Origin: Bretschneidera sinensis
Lineage: Eukaryota; Streptophyta; Magnoliopsida; Brassicales; Akaniaceae
DNA: 64,000 nucleotides
Direction: 5' to 3'
Assembly: GCA_023935145.1 (NCBI GenBank)
Contig: CM043697.1
Coordinates: 57,240,501-57,304,500 of the forward strand
The notes below the pieces were generated by a model. That model did no database searches and was not told where the DNA came from. It saw only the letters and a list, made by a program, of their open reading frames with translations. Every line of letters begins with the position of its first letter. The first letter of the stretch is position 1. Of the stretch, positions 12,140-25,015 are shown piece by piece. Made by a program: the position numbers and the translations under genes.

Positions 12140-12896
12140 TGTTGGAAATTTCCTTGACAAGATGCCCAGATGGTGATCTTCCAAATACCCAATTCTAGAA
12201 TGACTTGTAAAGATTAGGAATCGGAAACAGAAATAGAAATCAAAGAAAGAAAGAAGACAAGCGATTACAATGCTGTCTATCTAATCTATACTCCTCTCAC
12301 TTTACAACCAGCCTCTCTGCAATGAGTCCCTCTTGTGTTTTGTGTCTTTGCACTCTCACACAATTCTCTCTTGTATATCTTGTATAATGATCACATTAAT
12401 TTCTTGTATTGCTTGGTCACAATTGTTGTTGAGAATGAAGCTAGGTGACCCTTTATATAGTGCACCAACTTCTTGTCTAATCTTGAGGGTCAATATCCAC
12501 CTTTAGATCTTGATAACCAAACAACCATGGCCCTTGATCATTCCTTAGTGATCCTATGCATTTTGAACATGTTTCATGAACACAACTAAAGGCTGAAATA
12601 TGTGTGCATCAGTGTGCCTAGCGCCGCGGCCTGAAAGAGGGGGTGCTGTGGCTTAAGGCAAAGCACTAATTCACCACTTTCTAGGCGTCGTGGCCTGGTT
12701 TTTCCTCCAGCCCTCCTCCTTGCTGGACGCCGCGGCCTAGACAAGGCTGGGCCACAGTGCACACTGGTGCTGAGCCCTTTTGGTTGCTTGTGCGCTGAGG
12801 CACACACCTAGTGTGCTGAACCTTGATGTTGTACTCCTTCCAACCTCAACCATGTTTAAACCTTAACCATGTTTAAACCTTAGACAAATACCAACA
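12140..12896 (-). repeat. Copia D 3' LTR
   Basis: Minus strand TGTTGGTATTTGTC... to ...CAACA, flanked by the GTGGA target. It holds a GC-rich block at 12610-12800. The purine tract ACAAAGGTAGAGAT precedes it on the minus strand (about 12897-12915). Confidence 0.9.
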
Positions 12897-12904
12897 ATCT
12901 CTAC

Positions 12905-13798
12905 CTTTGTCTAAGTGTTTAAACCCAAACCATTATGCAGAGAACTTCAGGATCCAAACTCATTTTGAGTCATCAATCAACTAACTCCAATCCTAAGTAG
13001 TCCAAGGCAATGATTGAACTTACTTAGAGGTAGAACCTTGGTGCATAAATCTGTAGGATTTTCGTCCGTGGCTACCTTGTCCACATGAATACATCATTCC
13101 GTAACATTTTCCCAAATGAAATGAAACTGAACATCCATGTGCTTTATCCTCTCATGGAACGCCGAATTTTTACACAAATGCAATGCACTTTAACTATCCA
13201 AAAACACCACAACCTGCTCTTCTAGGACCTTCAACTCTTCCAACAACCCTCTACACCACATAACCTCCCTGATGGCTTCCATAGCCGCTATGTACTCAGC
13301 CTCGGTTGTTGACAGAGCTACAACAGGCTGCAACTAAGCCTTCCAACTTACACAACATCTGTTTAAGTTGAAGAAGTAGGAAGTAATCGATCTCCTTTTA
13401 TCCCGGTCTGCTCCATAGTCCGAATCAGCATAACCCTCAAGGCATATGAACTTACTCCTCTTCTCACAAATCAACCCCACTTCTATGCTTCCCTTCAAGT
13501 ACCTCAGTAACCACTTCATCCCAAGCCAATGCTCCTTTCCGGGATTACTCATAAACCTGCTGAGAACACTTATTCCATGAGCAATATCAGGTCTAGTGCT
13601 TACTATGGTGAACATTACAGAACCAACAGCACTAGAGTAATGTACTTTTTCCATTTCCTTCTTCTCCACCTCCGATCTCAGACATTGATCGCTGGAGAAC
13701 TTGAAATGATCAGTAAGAGGAACCTTCACTGGTTTGCTATCTTCCATAGAGAACTTAGATATCATCTTCTCTATGTAGGAAGTTTGAGAGATCTTCAA
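12905..13798 (-). pseudogene. Copia D RNase H and RT C-terminal end
   Basis: The minus-strand frame 13798-13334 gives the RT connection (KISQTSYIEKMISKFSMEDS, SAVGSVMFTIVSTRPDIAHG, LSRFMSNPGKEHW) and the start of RNase H (YADSDYGADRDKRRS). The remaining RNase H down to about 12990 (STTEAEYIAAMEAI, HVDKVATDENPTDL-like) is readable but broken. The gap to the RT frame at 13817 is one stop only. Confidence 0.8.
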
Positions 13799-13816
13799 TC
13801 TGTTTCTCTCTCTTTC

Positions 13817-14620
13817 TCAGATGATATTCATCCCAAGGATCTTTTGTGCATAGCTAAGATCCTTCATCTCAAACTTCTCACTGAGTTGAGCCTTCAATTT
13901 TCTTATCCTTTCCATGCTGCTCCCAACTAGCAACATGTCATCAACATAGATCAGAATGATCACTACTTCCTCCACCTTGTGCCCCTTGTAGTACACGCAT
14001 GAATCATAGTAGCTCCTCATGAAACCCAAGCTGATTACAAAGGAATCAAACCTCTTATTCCATTGCCGAGGTGATTGCTTCAGGCCATAGAGAGATTTCT
14101 TCAATTTGCACGCCAACTCTCCCTGCCTTCTTTCCTTATAGCCTTTGGGTTGCCTCATGTAGATGGTATCATCAAGCCCTCTATGTAAGAACGCTGTCTT
14201 CACATCCATTTGCTCAATTTCCCAATCAAATTGGACCACCATTCCCAATACTATTCGTATCGTCTTGTACTTCACAACTGGTGAGAAGATTTCAGTGAAA
14301 TCTATGCCTTCTTTTTGCGTGAACCCTTTCGCCACCAGCCTAGCTTTATACCAGACTTCATCTCCTAGAGTATTCCCTTCTTTGATCTTGTAGATCCATC
14401 TACAATCCACAACTCTCTGTTTTTCTAGTTTGGGTGCCAATTCCCAAGAGTTGTTATTCCTCAAAGAATCCATTTCTTCCTCCATAGCTAGCTGCCACTT
14501 TGACGAATCCTTACACTCCATGGCTTCAATGTAGGTCTTTGGTTTAACCATTGCTTCTTCTATCCAAGGAGCTGCTATGTTAGCATCCACAAACCCATAT
14601 CTCAAAGGTGGTCTCACCAC
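13817..14620 (-). CDS. Copia D reverse transcriptase frame
   Basis: A 267-codon minus-strand frame covering most of a copia reverse transcriptase. It starts in the segment before RT (RPPLRYGFVDANIAAPW) and passes through [81 protein letters not shown] and the catalytic box IYVDDML. It ends near the connection (KDLSYAQKILGMNII). All main RT motifs are present and the YVDD pair is intact, unlike Copia A, B and C. In a working element this would be part of one long Gag-Pol. Here it is an isolated open stretch because stops lie on both sides. Confidence 0.85.
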   Translation of the reverse strand: MVRPPLRYGFVDANIAAPWIEEAMVKPKTYIEAMECKDSSKWQLAMEEEMDSLRNNNSWELAPKLEKQRVVDCRWIYKIKEGNTLGDEVWYKARLVAKGFTQKEGIDFTEIFSPVVKYKTIRIVLGMVVQFDWEIEQMDVKTAFLHRGLDDTIYMRQPKGYKERRQGELACKLKKSLYGLKQSPRQWNKRFDSFVISLGFMRSYYDSCVYYKGHKVEEVVIILIYVDDMLLVGSSMERIRKLKAQLSEKFEMKDLSYAQKILGMNII

Positions 14621-14749
14621 CCTCCTTTCTCGGTCCCTTGTGAGTTGGTAGTCATTCTGACTTGCTGCATCAACCTCTTCCAGTTCAGCCTCCTCTTGAG
14701 TGCCCTGAGCATGGCCTTCATTAATGGACTCTACCTGATCTGAACCCTC

Positions 14750-15740
14750 TTACCTCCTCTGCTCTACTTGAACTGAATACTCCTTGATGCGATGCCCCAC
14801 AAATTCCGGATTGGTTTGCTCACTAGCCCCTACAGGGTTAGTTTTCTCCAAGTAGGGAAATAACAATTCATTAAAAATCACATCCCTACTTACAATGAGT
14901 TTCATTCCTTTAGGTTCTAAAAGGACCATCACCTATATCCTTTAACCCTATCTCCATACCTTATAAACACACATTTTCTAGACCTTGGGTTAAGTTTATC
15001 TTCCTTTTGATGTGCAAATGCAGCACACCCAAAAGTCCTAAAGTTGCTTAACTCAGGGGGTTTCCCACTCCACATCTCCATGAGAGTCTTAAGGTCTAAA
15101 GCCCTAGAGGGTGATCTATTAACCAAGTATGCAGCTGTAGACACAGCTTCTCCCCAAAAATATTTTGGTAAACGGGACCCAATTAACATGCAACTAACCT
15201 TTTCCATAAGGGTTATATTCATCCTCTAAACAACTTCATTTTGCTGAGATGTTTTTACAACAGTTCTATGCCTTAGAATGCCATTTAATTCATAGAATTT
15301 ATCAAAATCCTTATTACAAAATTCTAACCAATTATCGGTTCGTAAAGCCTTAACTACCCTACCCGTTTGAGTCTTCAGCAACTTTTTCCACACAACAAAT
15401 TTATTCAAAGCATCTGATTTATTTTTAAGCAAATAAACCCAAACCTTTCTTGAATAATCATTAATTAAAGACAGAAAGTAAAATTTACCTCCTTGTGTTG
15501 GTGTTCTTGCTTGTCCCCAAAGTTCCAAAAGAATGTAGTCAAGAATGCCCTTAGACTTGTGCACTCCGGTGTTGAAGCTGACCTGGTGTTGCTTCCCAAG
15601 AATGCAACACTCGCAGAAATCCAATTTCTCTACTTTGTCTCCTCCAAGTAGGCCATCCTTGCTAAGAACTTGTAGGCCCTTTTCGCTTATATGTCCCAAG
15701 CGAGTGTGCAAAGGGCTGCCCTATCCATCTCAGCCATCAA
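14750..15740 (-). pseudogene. Copia D integrase
   Basis: Minus-strand frames 15711-15226 and 15222-14929, with the linker down to 14750. They give the GAG-pre-integrase end and zinc-binding region (HTRLGHISEKGLQVLSKD, DFCECCILGKQHQ), the catalytic core with NDYSRKVWVYLL and LRTDNWLEF, and MNITLMEKVS, WGEAVSTAAYLVNRSPSRAL. Within the core, DNG reads DNW. One in-frame stop (at about 15223) separates the two halves. The tail VFNELLFPYLEKTNP leads into RT. Confidence 0.85.
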
Positions 15741-16591
15741 GCTTGCTGCTTGGTCATTGATTTATGTCTCTCCGATCATCACATAGAGTCCATCCTTTAT
15801 TGCTGCTTTGATTACTACCAAAGATCCCTTGGTCACCTTGATCTTTCCTCCCTCTACTTTGAATGTGTAGCCCATGGAATCCAGCTGCCCTAATGAGATC
15901 AAATTCCTCTTTAAATCCGGAAGATACCTCACATTTCGCAGCAACCTTGTGACTCCATCAAACATCCTCAACTGGATGTCTCCTATCCCCCTCACTTGGT
16001 AAGAATTGTCATTACCCAAGAAGACTTTTCCATCATTGATCTCCTTGAAATTCTTGAACCATTCCTTGTGAGGGCACATGTGATAAGTGCACCCGAAATC
16101 CAGAATCTACTTCTTGCTGCCTTGCCTCCTGCTCACATTTGAGCACACAATGAGAACATCATCTTGTTATTCTCCTTTGGCAACCGAAGCCTCTCCACTG
16201 TTGGTATAGCATTTCTCTTATCCCACATCTTCTTCTTGCAATCTTTCTTGAAATGGCCCTCCTTGTTGCAGTAGAAGCATCTCTTTCCTCCAAATCTTGA
16301 TTTGGAATGAGATCTCCCATGGCTCTGCCCTCTACCTCTTGATTTCTCTCGGTAATTTCCATGAATGCTGCTGCCATTCCGAGTTATTGGCCTTCCTCTT
16401 ACGAAAAACCCTTCCCCACTTGATGCTTCCCTACTCTAGGCTTTGAAATCATGAGCCTTTAGAGCATTGACCACAATTTCTTGGGTTAGTGTATCTCTTC
16501 CATATTTAATTGCATTAATTAAACTATCAAAGCAATCAGGAAGAGAATTTAATAACATAAAAGCCAATTATTCATCTGAGAATTTAATACT
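15741..16591 (-). pseudogene. Copia D gag C-terminal part and protease
   Basis: Minus strand below the E insertion. The gag tail (MLLNSLPDCFDSLINAI region) ends with an intact zinc knuckle CFYCNKEGHFKKDC near 16290-16249. The protease region follows (MCPHKEWFKNFKEINDGKV, RYLPDLKRNLISLGQLDS, KVTKGSLVVIKAA; 16079-15762). The gag piece continues the frame that stops at 26736 on the far side of E. Confidence 0.85.
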
Positions 16592-17953
16592 TGATGAGAG
16601 TCATAAAATGCATCTTTATAGTACTTAATTTTTAGCATTTTAGGGTTGATCCAGCTTTGAATTGCACTTTTATACCTTAACAACTCTAAAGTGTCATTCT
16701 TGGATCATTGATCTATTTTGATGCATTTTTAGGTACGTTAAGTTCAAAAGAGATGGAAAAGCTCTCATTGCTTGAAGTACAATGACTCGATGAACACCGG
16801 AGTGAAGGTTCACAAGCACTTAGAAAGAAGTTTCACTAAATTGACAGAATTGCCTGTACAGATCAATCATCTTTACAAATTAAACTATATTGATGCAAGA
16901 AGAAACAGGAGATGAGCCATATATGCTTGGAAAGATCCAGAAGTCTATTTTCTGGAGAATTTTACGGCTCATCAAAATGATTTTCCTAGAGAAAGTTATG
17001 GCAGTTTTAGTAGACAAAGGTCAGGCTTCCAGAACAGCACCAGCCAGCACCGCGGTGCTCCTCAACCAGCACCGCGGTGCCCATAACCTCCACATCTTGA
17101 ACTACCAGCCAGCACCGCAGCGCGCACACGTTTTTCTTCTCCGAGCTTTGACCTAATTAGGATTTTAATGACTTTTTAAACCCTAAAACACCCTTGGACC
17201 TTGTGTATTATAAATAGAGCACTTAGGGTTTGATATTAGGAGGATTCAAAACATCTTTTTGAGAGGCCGGAGCTCGGGAAAAACATCATGAAGGCTGCCA
17301 CACTCTCCCCCATAGCCAACTAATCTCCAAGCAAGGCGAAGGGATGAATCCTTAGGTGTAGTTCTTCTTATTTTCTAGTCTTGATTCATTATAGTTTGGA
17401 TTTATTATCATTAAACATTGTTATGATTTACATTTTAATCTAATTAGAAGATTTTCCCTTAATCTAGTGATTGCATCTTTCTCCCCCATATTAGTCATGC
17501 TTTTCTTATGTGATGTTGTTGAGGTGTGACTGAGTTCGGTAGATATCTCTTATAGATTTGTCCATTATGACATATTGTCGTTTCTTGATAATCTATAAGT
17601 TAGGTCATGTGTGCTTGAAAGCAAAGAGTATTTCATAACAATTACATTAGGGTTTATATATGGGCTTTAATTGAATATTTGCTGATTGCTTGTGTGGGAT
17701 GTGAAACTTGCAATCGAGATAAAAACAACTGAATCAAGAATAGAATAAGGCAACGAACCTAGGGAGGATTCCCGGAACCTTGTTCACCAACATAATCTAT
17801 CTACACAATTTTCACACAACACTTTATTCTCTCACTTAATCTTTATTGTTTGTGTTAAGGTTCATGCCTTCTCTTGTAGTTAACTTGTTTCCCTGTAGAA
17901 TCGACACCCCAAAGTTGTGCTACAACTACCGCGTTATGTTTTGGGCGTAATCA
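16592..17953 (+). repeat. Array E LTR 1
   Basis: 1362 bp, from TGATGAGAGTCATAAAATGC to GGGCGTAATCA. A GC-rich block with CAGCACCGCGGTGC-type words lies at 17035-17125. Confidence 0.9.
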
Positions 17954-17956
17954 AAT

Positions 17957-17975
17957 TTTAGCATTGTTGCCGGGG
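17957..17975 (+). promoter_or_regulatory. Primer-binding site, tRNA-Asp type (diverged)
   Basis: TTAGCATTGTTGCCGGGGA follows the LTR by 3 nt. It is a decayed form of the TGGCGCCGTTGCCGGGGA site used by Athila-like elements. Confidence 0.7.
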
Positions 17976-18239
17976 AAAATGCGTTTAAGTACAAAGAAGA
18001 TTGTCGACTTTTGAAATGACAGTAGAAGAATTGTAAATAGTTTTTCTTTTCAACAGCTGTAAAGGCTGTAACTTCGTTCCTTCTTTTAACTTGCTGCATT
18101 TTTTTTCCTTCTTTCTTTTTATAGTATTTTTTTATTATTGTTCTTTTTTCTAAGTTTTGATTTTCTGATTTTTTTATTCTATTTTATTTATTTCCTCTCT
18201 GATTTATGTGGTGTATGCTTAGACCGAGAGATTTGCGAG

Positions 18240-19942
18240 GTATATTCATTAGAGGACCTGAAAATAGAATTACCCTATCCTTCCACGTCCTTTAGTGAAA
18301 CCTCGCCTAGATCAAACCATAGTGCACCCCCATTAGAGAATTTAGAGGATTTTAATATAGACGATAACTCTAATGAGAATGTTGCTAGGACACTTCAGGA
18401 TTATCTCCACCCTACACGCACAGCCACACCATCATGCATCATGTTTCCAGCCAATACTCACCACCTAGAGTTTAAAACAGGGATGATACAGTTACTCCCT
18501 ACATTTCATGGCTTGGATAATAAAAACCCATATGTGCACATTAGAGAGTTTGAGAAGTAGTTGCGACTTTTCATAGTCAATATGAAACTCATGACATTGT
18601 GAAACTTAAGTTATTTCCTTTCGCTTTCAAGGATAGAGCTAAGAGTTGGCTATACTCACTTAGACCACGATCTATTGGGTCGTGGACTGAGATGACTCGG
18701 GTCTTCTTTAATAAATACTTTCCCCAACATAAGACCAATGCTTTAAAAAGGCAAATCTCCACCTTTGCACAAAAGGACAGCGAGACTTTGTATCAGTCTT
18801 GGGAGAGATTTAAGAAGTTATTGAGTATGTGCCCTAAACATGGGTATAAGAGTTGGTGCTTGGTAAGCTATTTTTATGAGGGACTTACATATAGAGAGCG
18901 CCAATTTGTAGAGATGATGTGTAATGGTGAATTCTTGGAGAAAGATCCTGATGAGGCCATAGAGTACCTCAATGAGCTTGCTGAAAAAGCTCACACATGG
19001 ACTGGACCTAGTGCTACTGAAAGCACAAATAGGTCACGACCAATAGGGTACCCAAATGGTGGTAGAATTTACCATCTTAGGGAAGAGGATAACCTTAAGG
19101 CCAAGGTCAAGATGCTCACTAGGGAACTAGAGGTGTTAAAGACTAAGAGCTTAAAGCAAACAAACATAGCTAATCATGCAAAATCTTTTGAACCATGTTT
19201 TGTGTGTGACGGGGTAGATCATCTCGCCCAAGAGTGCCCCGCATTTGTTGAGATGAAAGGGATGTGTAAGTAACGATGTAATGCCTTAGGCATGTACAAG
19301 AAGTCTTTGGCACACTTCTCTGATAGTTATAATCCAGGATGGCAAATCACCCTAATTTCAACTGGAAGTTTGAAAACTAGCAGCTTACACAACCCCCTGC
19401 AACATATCTTGAACCATATCATGCACCTGTATCCTCTAAGAGTTCTTTAGAAGACACTTTACATACTTTTATTGAGGCACAGGGTAAGACTAATCAAAGA
19501 CTTGAATCTTTAATTACGCAGGTTGTTGAAGAAAATAAAGAGATAAAGAGCCAAGTATCCAAGTTAATGAGCTACTTGAGTGTGACTGAGCGAGGTAAGT
19601 TCCCTTCTCAAGCTCAGTCCATATCCTATAGTCAAAACCTAGTGTAACAGTATTTGAAAGAGGTGAATGCCATTGAGACACTAAGTGGTAAGTTATTACA
19701 CATCCCAACAACGAAAAAATTAGAGGATGTGGAACATGATTGACTCATTCATGGAAAAGGTCCAGCACCTTAATCCATTGGAGTCAATCCACACCTATGG
19801 GTTCATAAGAGCATATATTGAGCCAAAATCTATAGATGTTACTGATAACATCCTTGAGGCCTCTTTAAAGCATACAAGCACCGAATTTGGCAATGAAGCA
19901 GTGGCTGGTGCATTCAATCTATGTTTGTCAAGGAGGGAATAA
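18240..19942 (+). pseudogene. Array E gag copy 1
   Basis: Athila/Tat-type gag. Visible are LQDYLHPTRTATPSCI near the N-terminus, the capsid motif DRAKSWLYSLRPRSIGSW, KYFPQHKTNALKRQISTFAQ, EGLTYRERQFVEMMCNGEF and the zinc knuckle CFVCDGVDHLAQEC near 19197. Compared with the other two copies, the start Met is Ile, a 1-nt loss near 18552 shifts the frame (18560/18599), and TAA stands at 19271. The end (MIDSFMEKVQHLNPLES to CLSRRE) is the family's post-protease segment, joined straight to gag because protease is deleted. Confidence 0.85.
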
Positions 19943-20044
19943 GAGCATCTGGCTGAAGATGCAAAACTTAGCGCTCATGGGAGGCACCCTACAGCTTATC
20001 CTTTTTACTTTTATTATTTTCATATTTCTTTTTCTTGTTTACTG

Positions 20045-20083
<39 letters not shown>

Positions 20084-21620
20084 TCTGTTTTCCAGTATTA
20101 ACTTAGTATTTCTTTTTTAGGGACAAATATACGAAGCAGTTCAAATGGTGGAGCACAATTTTCAGCTTATGTGCACTTTTGGCTACAAAGGGAATTTCCT
20201 TTACTTTTTCTTTTACATTGAGGTCAATGAAATTTTTAAGTTGGGGGTGGAGGAAACGCATCTCTTTGTTTCCATATTCTTTATTTCCATTGAACTGCTT
20301 GGTATCGTTCTCCGTTTTTTTTTTTGTTTTTAGCATGCTTTGTGTTAGCCTTGGATGAAATTCACATGTTAATGATATGAGCCTAATTGAGATAGCATAC
20401 AACATTTAGAAGTAGTTAAATCTTGCTTCGGTTTGAGAATAATTTAAGTGTCATCTTGATTTGGTTTGAGACTCTAGTTTGTGGTAAGATTGTATAAATA
20501 GTGTAAAGCATTTAAAGAAGTTTTATGTGCGATTGTTTTGTGAATACTTTTGCAGTCTTGACAAGCTCTAGAACTTATTTGATAATCACTTGAGGCAAAT
20601 TCCTTGAGTGCACATTACTTAGGATATGATATAAGCCATTTTTGGACCGTTTGAGCCTTTCAAACTTATCCTTGCTATATCTATCACTAGTCACCTGTTT
20701 GAGCCTTTTTCATGAAAAAGATTTTGAGCCTTGTTTCTTTCGAAAACCCATTTACTTACCCTTATGAGCCTAAAAATATTTTATCCTTACCATTCTTTTA
20801 AAAGAACTTAGTTATACACATTTGTTGAGGAAGCACTCAAGAAGAGTAAGGATTGAAATATGCAAAAGTATATTACTACCATAACCCAAGTACATTAAAG
20901 GAGATAAGTTGGGGGTTATGGAAAAGAAAAATAAAATTGAAAAAAGGGGGTGAATGATCTTATGCCAAAATACAAAAGAAAAAAAAAAGATAAGTGAATT
21001 ATGGCAAAGAAAGAAGAAAATAAAGGAAAAGTGGTGATTTGAGAAAAATGCTCGAACAATAGTTGAAAAAGTTGGGTGATGAAGTAAGGTTATCTAGTGC
21101 TTAAAAGTGGTTGCGTTTAAAGCAAAGAGATTGAGTTCTTTTAATTGTAAATCCTTCCCATTCTTTCTTAACCTTTACCTTAGCCTAACGTTACGAGCTT
21201 ATTAAAGACCTACTGATCCAATGTAGTCTGATTTTTCTACAATAGTGGAGAGTGATTTGAAAAGTGAGCCTATGGAGCTTGTTTTTGTGATTGATTTCAC
21301 GCAATATATTTTAGAGGCCAAGACTGGTATTCATGATTGTTGTGCATAAAATCATCCGGGTGTTCGGATTAATGGATTGTGGTAAGATGGAGGTTAAGAC
21401 TCGATAACAATTTTAAGATTGATGTTTAGATTACTTTTGGACTTGGGTGAAATTTAATGATTCTATATGTCGTGTGTTATGTGCGATTTTTTAGACAAAA
21501 GTGAATTACTCTTGGTTTAACACTAACATTGCTTTACTTTGTTTTTAACTCCCACCGTAAAATTCAACTATTGTTTTCGCTTCAATTGCTAGGGACTAAC
21601 AATAAGCTAGTTGGGAGTTA
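19943..21620 (+). other. Array E interior 3' untranslated region, copy 1
   Basis: Non-coding stretch between gag and LTR 2. It contains a (TA)n run at 20048-20075, AAGTTGGGGGTGGAGG-like purine tracts near 20236 and 20903, an A/G-rich stretch at 20925-21035, and GTTGGGAGTTA just before LTR 2, the likely polypurine tract. The small frames here are in simple sequence and I do not support them as genes. Confidence 0.7.
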
Positions 21621-23004
21621 TGATGAGAGTTATAAAATGCATCTTTACAGTACTTAATTGTTAGCATTTTAGGGTTGACCTAGGTTTGAATTGCACTTTT
21701 ATACCTTAACAACTCTAAAGTGCCATTCTTGGATCATTGATCTATTTTGATGCATTTTCAGATACGTTAAGTTCAAAAGAGATGGAAAAGCTATCATTGC
21801 TTGAAGTACAATGACTCGATGAACATCAGAGTGAAGGTTCACGAGCACTTAGAAAGTAGTTTCACTAAATTGCCAGAATTGACCATACAGATCAATCATC
21901 TTTGCAAATTAAAATGTATTGATGCAAGAAGAATCAGGATATGAGCCATATATGCTTAGAAAGATCCAGAAGTCTATTTTCTGGAAAATTTTATGGCTTG
22001 TCAAAATGATTTTCCTAAAGAAAGTTATGGCAGTTTTAGTAGACATAGGTCAGGCCTCCAGAACAGCACCAGCCAGCACCGCGGTGCCCAGAACCTCCAC
22101 ATCTTGAACCACTAGCCAGCACTGCAGTGCCCATAAAGGAGCACCGTAGCGCGCACATGTTTTTCTTCTCCGAGCTTTGACCTAATTAGGATTTTAATGA
22201 CTTTTTAAGCCCTAAAACACCCTTGGACCTTGTGTATTATAAATAGACCACTTACGGTTTGATGTTTGGAGGATTCAAAACATCTTTTTGAGAGGCTGGA
22301 GACCGGGGAAAACATCATGAAGGCTGCCACACTCTCCCCCATGGCCAACTAATCTCTAAGCAAGGTGAAGGGATGAATCCCTAGGTGTAGTTGTTCTTAT
22401 TTTCTAGTCTTGATTCATTGTAGTTTGGATTTATTATCATTAAATATTGTTATGATTTACTTTTTAATCTAATTTGAAGATTTCCCCTTAATCCAGTGAT
22501 TGCATCTTTCTCCCCCGTATAAGTTTAGTCATGCTCTTCTTATGTGATGTTGTTGAGGTGTGACTGAGTTCGGTAGATTTCTCTTATAGATTTGTCCATT
22601 ACTGCGGTATTGTCATTATGATATATTGTTGTTTCTTGATAATCTATAAGTTAGGTCATGTGTGCTTGAAAGCAAAGAGTATTTCATAACAATTACATTA
22701 GGGTTTATATATGGGCTTTAATTGAATATTTTCCGATTGCTTATTTGGGATGTAAAACTTGCAATCGAGATAAAAACAACTGAATCAAGAATAGAATAAG
22801 GCAACGAACCTAGGGAGGATTCCCGGAACCTTGTTCTCCAACATAATCTATCTACACAATTTTCACACAACACTTTATTCTCTCACTTAATCTTTATTGT
22901 TTGTGCTAAGGTTCATGCCTTCTCTTGTAGTTAACTTGTTTCCCTTTGGAATCGACACCTCAAAGCTGTGCTACAACTACCGCTTTATTTTTTGGGCGTA
23001 ATCA
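21621..23004 (+). repeat. Array E LTR 2 (shared middle LTR)
   Basis: 1384 bp with the same ends as LTR 1. It serves as 3' LTR of the first unit and 5' LTR of the second. No target duplication flanks it. A GC-rich block lies at 22070-22155. Confidence 0.9.
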
Positions 23005-23009
23005 AATTT

Positions 23010-23027
23010 TGGCGCCGTTGCCGAGGA
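23010..23027 (+). promoter_or_regulatory. Primer-binding site, tRNA-Asp type
   Basis: TGGCGCCGTTGCCGAGGA differs from the usual Athila site by one base. Confidence 0.85.
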
Positions 23028-23411
23028 AAGCATGTTTAAGTACAAAGAAGATTGACAACTTTTGACATGACAGTAGAAGAATTGTAAATAGTTTTTCTTT
23101 TCAGTAGCTGTCAAGGCGGTAACTTCGTTCCTTCTTTTAACTTGCTGCATTTTTTTTCCTTCTTTCTTTTTATAGTATTTTTTTTTATTATTGTTCTTTT
23201 TTCTAAGTTTTGATTTTCTGATTTTTTTTATTCTGTTTTATTTATTTCCTCTCTGATTCATGTGGTGTATGCTTAGACCGAGAGATTTGCGAGGTAGATT
23301 CATTAGAGGACCCGAAATTAGAATTACCCTCTCCTTCCACGTCTGTTAGTGAAACCTCGCCTAGATCAAACCATAGTGCACACCCATTAAATGATTTTAA
23401 AGGATTTTAAC

Positions 23412-25015
23412 ATGGACGATAACCCTAATGAGAATATTGCTAGGACACTTCAGGATTACCTCCACCCTACACGTACAGCCACACCATCATGCATCATGTT
23501 TCCAACCAATACTCGCCACCTAGAGTTTAAAACAGGGATGATACAGTTATTCCCTACATTTCATGGCTTGGATAATGAAAACTCATATGTGCACATTAGA
23601 GAGTTTGAGGAAGTAGCTGCGACTTTTCATAGTCAATATGAAACTCATGACATTGTGAAACTTAAGTTCTTTCCTTTCACTTTGAAGGATAGAGCTAAGA
23701 GTTGGCTATACTCACTTAGATCACGATCTATTGGGTCGTGGACTGAGATGACTTGGGTCTTCTTTAATAAATACTTTCCCGAACATAAGACCAATGCTTT
23801 AAAAAGGCAAATCTCCACCTTTGCACAAAAGGACAACGAGACTTTATATCAGTCTTGGGAGTGATTTAAGGAGTTATTGAGTATGTGCCCTCACCATGGG
23901 TATGCAAGTTGGCGCTTGGTGGGCTATTTTTATGAGGGACTTACATATAGAGAGCGCCAATTTGTAGAGATGATATGTAATGGTGAATTCATGGAGAAAG
24001 ATCCTGATGAGGCCATAGAGTACCTCAATGAGCTTGCTGAAAAAGCTCACACTTGGACTGGACCTAGTGCTACTGAAAACACAAATAGATCACGACCAAT
24101 AGGGCACCCAAATGGTGGTAGAATTTACCATCTTAGGGAAGTGGATAACCTTAAGGCCAAGGTCTAGATGCTCACTAGGGAACTAGAGGTGTTAAAGACT
24201 AAGAGCTTAAAGCCAACACACATAGCTAATCATGCAAAATCTTTTGAACCATGTTTTGTGTGTGACAGGGTAGATCATCTCACCCAAGAGTGCCCCACAT
24301 TTCCTGAGATGAGAGGGATGCATAAGTAACAATGTAATGCCTTAGGCATGTACAAGAAGCCTTTGACACCTTTCTCTGATACTTATAATCTGGGATGGCA
24401 AATCACCCCAATTTCAACTGGAAGTCTAAAAACTAGCAGCTTGCACAACCCTCTGCAACATATCTTGAACCATATCATGCACCTGTATCCTCTAGGAGTT
24501 CTTTAGAAAAAACTTTACATACTTTTATTGAGGCACAAGGTAAGACTAATCAAAGACTTGAATCTTTAATTACGCAGGCTGTTGAAGAAAATAAAGAGAT
24601 AAAGAGCCAAGTGTCCAAGTTAATGAGCTACTTGAGTGTGACTGAGCGAGGTAAGTTCCCTTCTCAAGCTCCGTCCACACCCTATGGTCAAAACCTAGTG
24701 CAACAGAATTTGAAAGAGGTGAATGCCATTGAGACACTAAGTGGTAAGTTACTACACATCCCAACAACGAAAAAATTAAAGGATGTGGAAGAAACCCACC
24801 AAGCATACATGATTGACTCATTCTTGGAAAAGGTCCAGCACCTTAATCCATTGGAGTCAATCCACACCCATGGGTTCATAAGAGCATATATTGAGCCAAA
24901 ATCTGTAGATGTTACTGATAACATCCTTGAGGCCTCTTCAAAGCATACAAGCACCGAATTTGGCAATGAAGCAGTGGCTGGTGCATTCAACCTATGTTTG
25001 TCTAGGAGGGAATAA
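23412..25015 (+). pseudogene. Array E gag copy 2
   Basis: Same protein as copy 1, beginning MDDNPNENIARTLQDYL at 23412. TGA at 23862 (Arg codon of WERF in the relatives), TAG at 24165 and TAA at 24327 break it. The last stop is shared with copy 1 but not with element G. The zinc knuckle near 24254 is CFVCDRVDHLTQEC, with the metal ligands kept. The end segment (24611-25015, SKLMSYLSVTERGKF to LCLSRRE) is open for 134 codons and carries the same gag-to-post-protease join. Confidence 0.85.

Noticed and set aside
19887..20120. 77-codon frame with a hydrophobic run after array E gag
   Set aside because: It reads through a (TA)n run and poly-T in the 3' untranslated region; the frame is not shared with copy 2 or element G.
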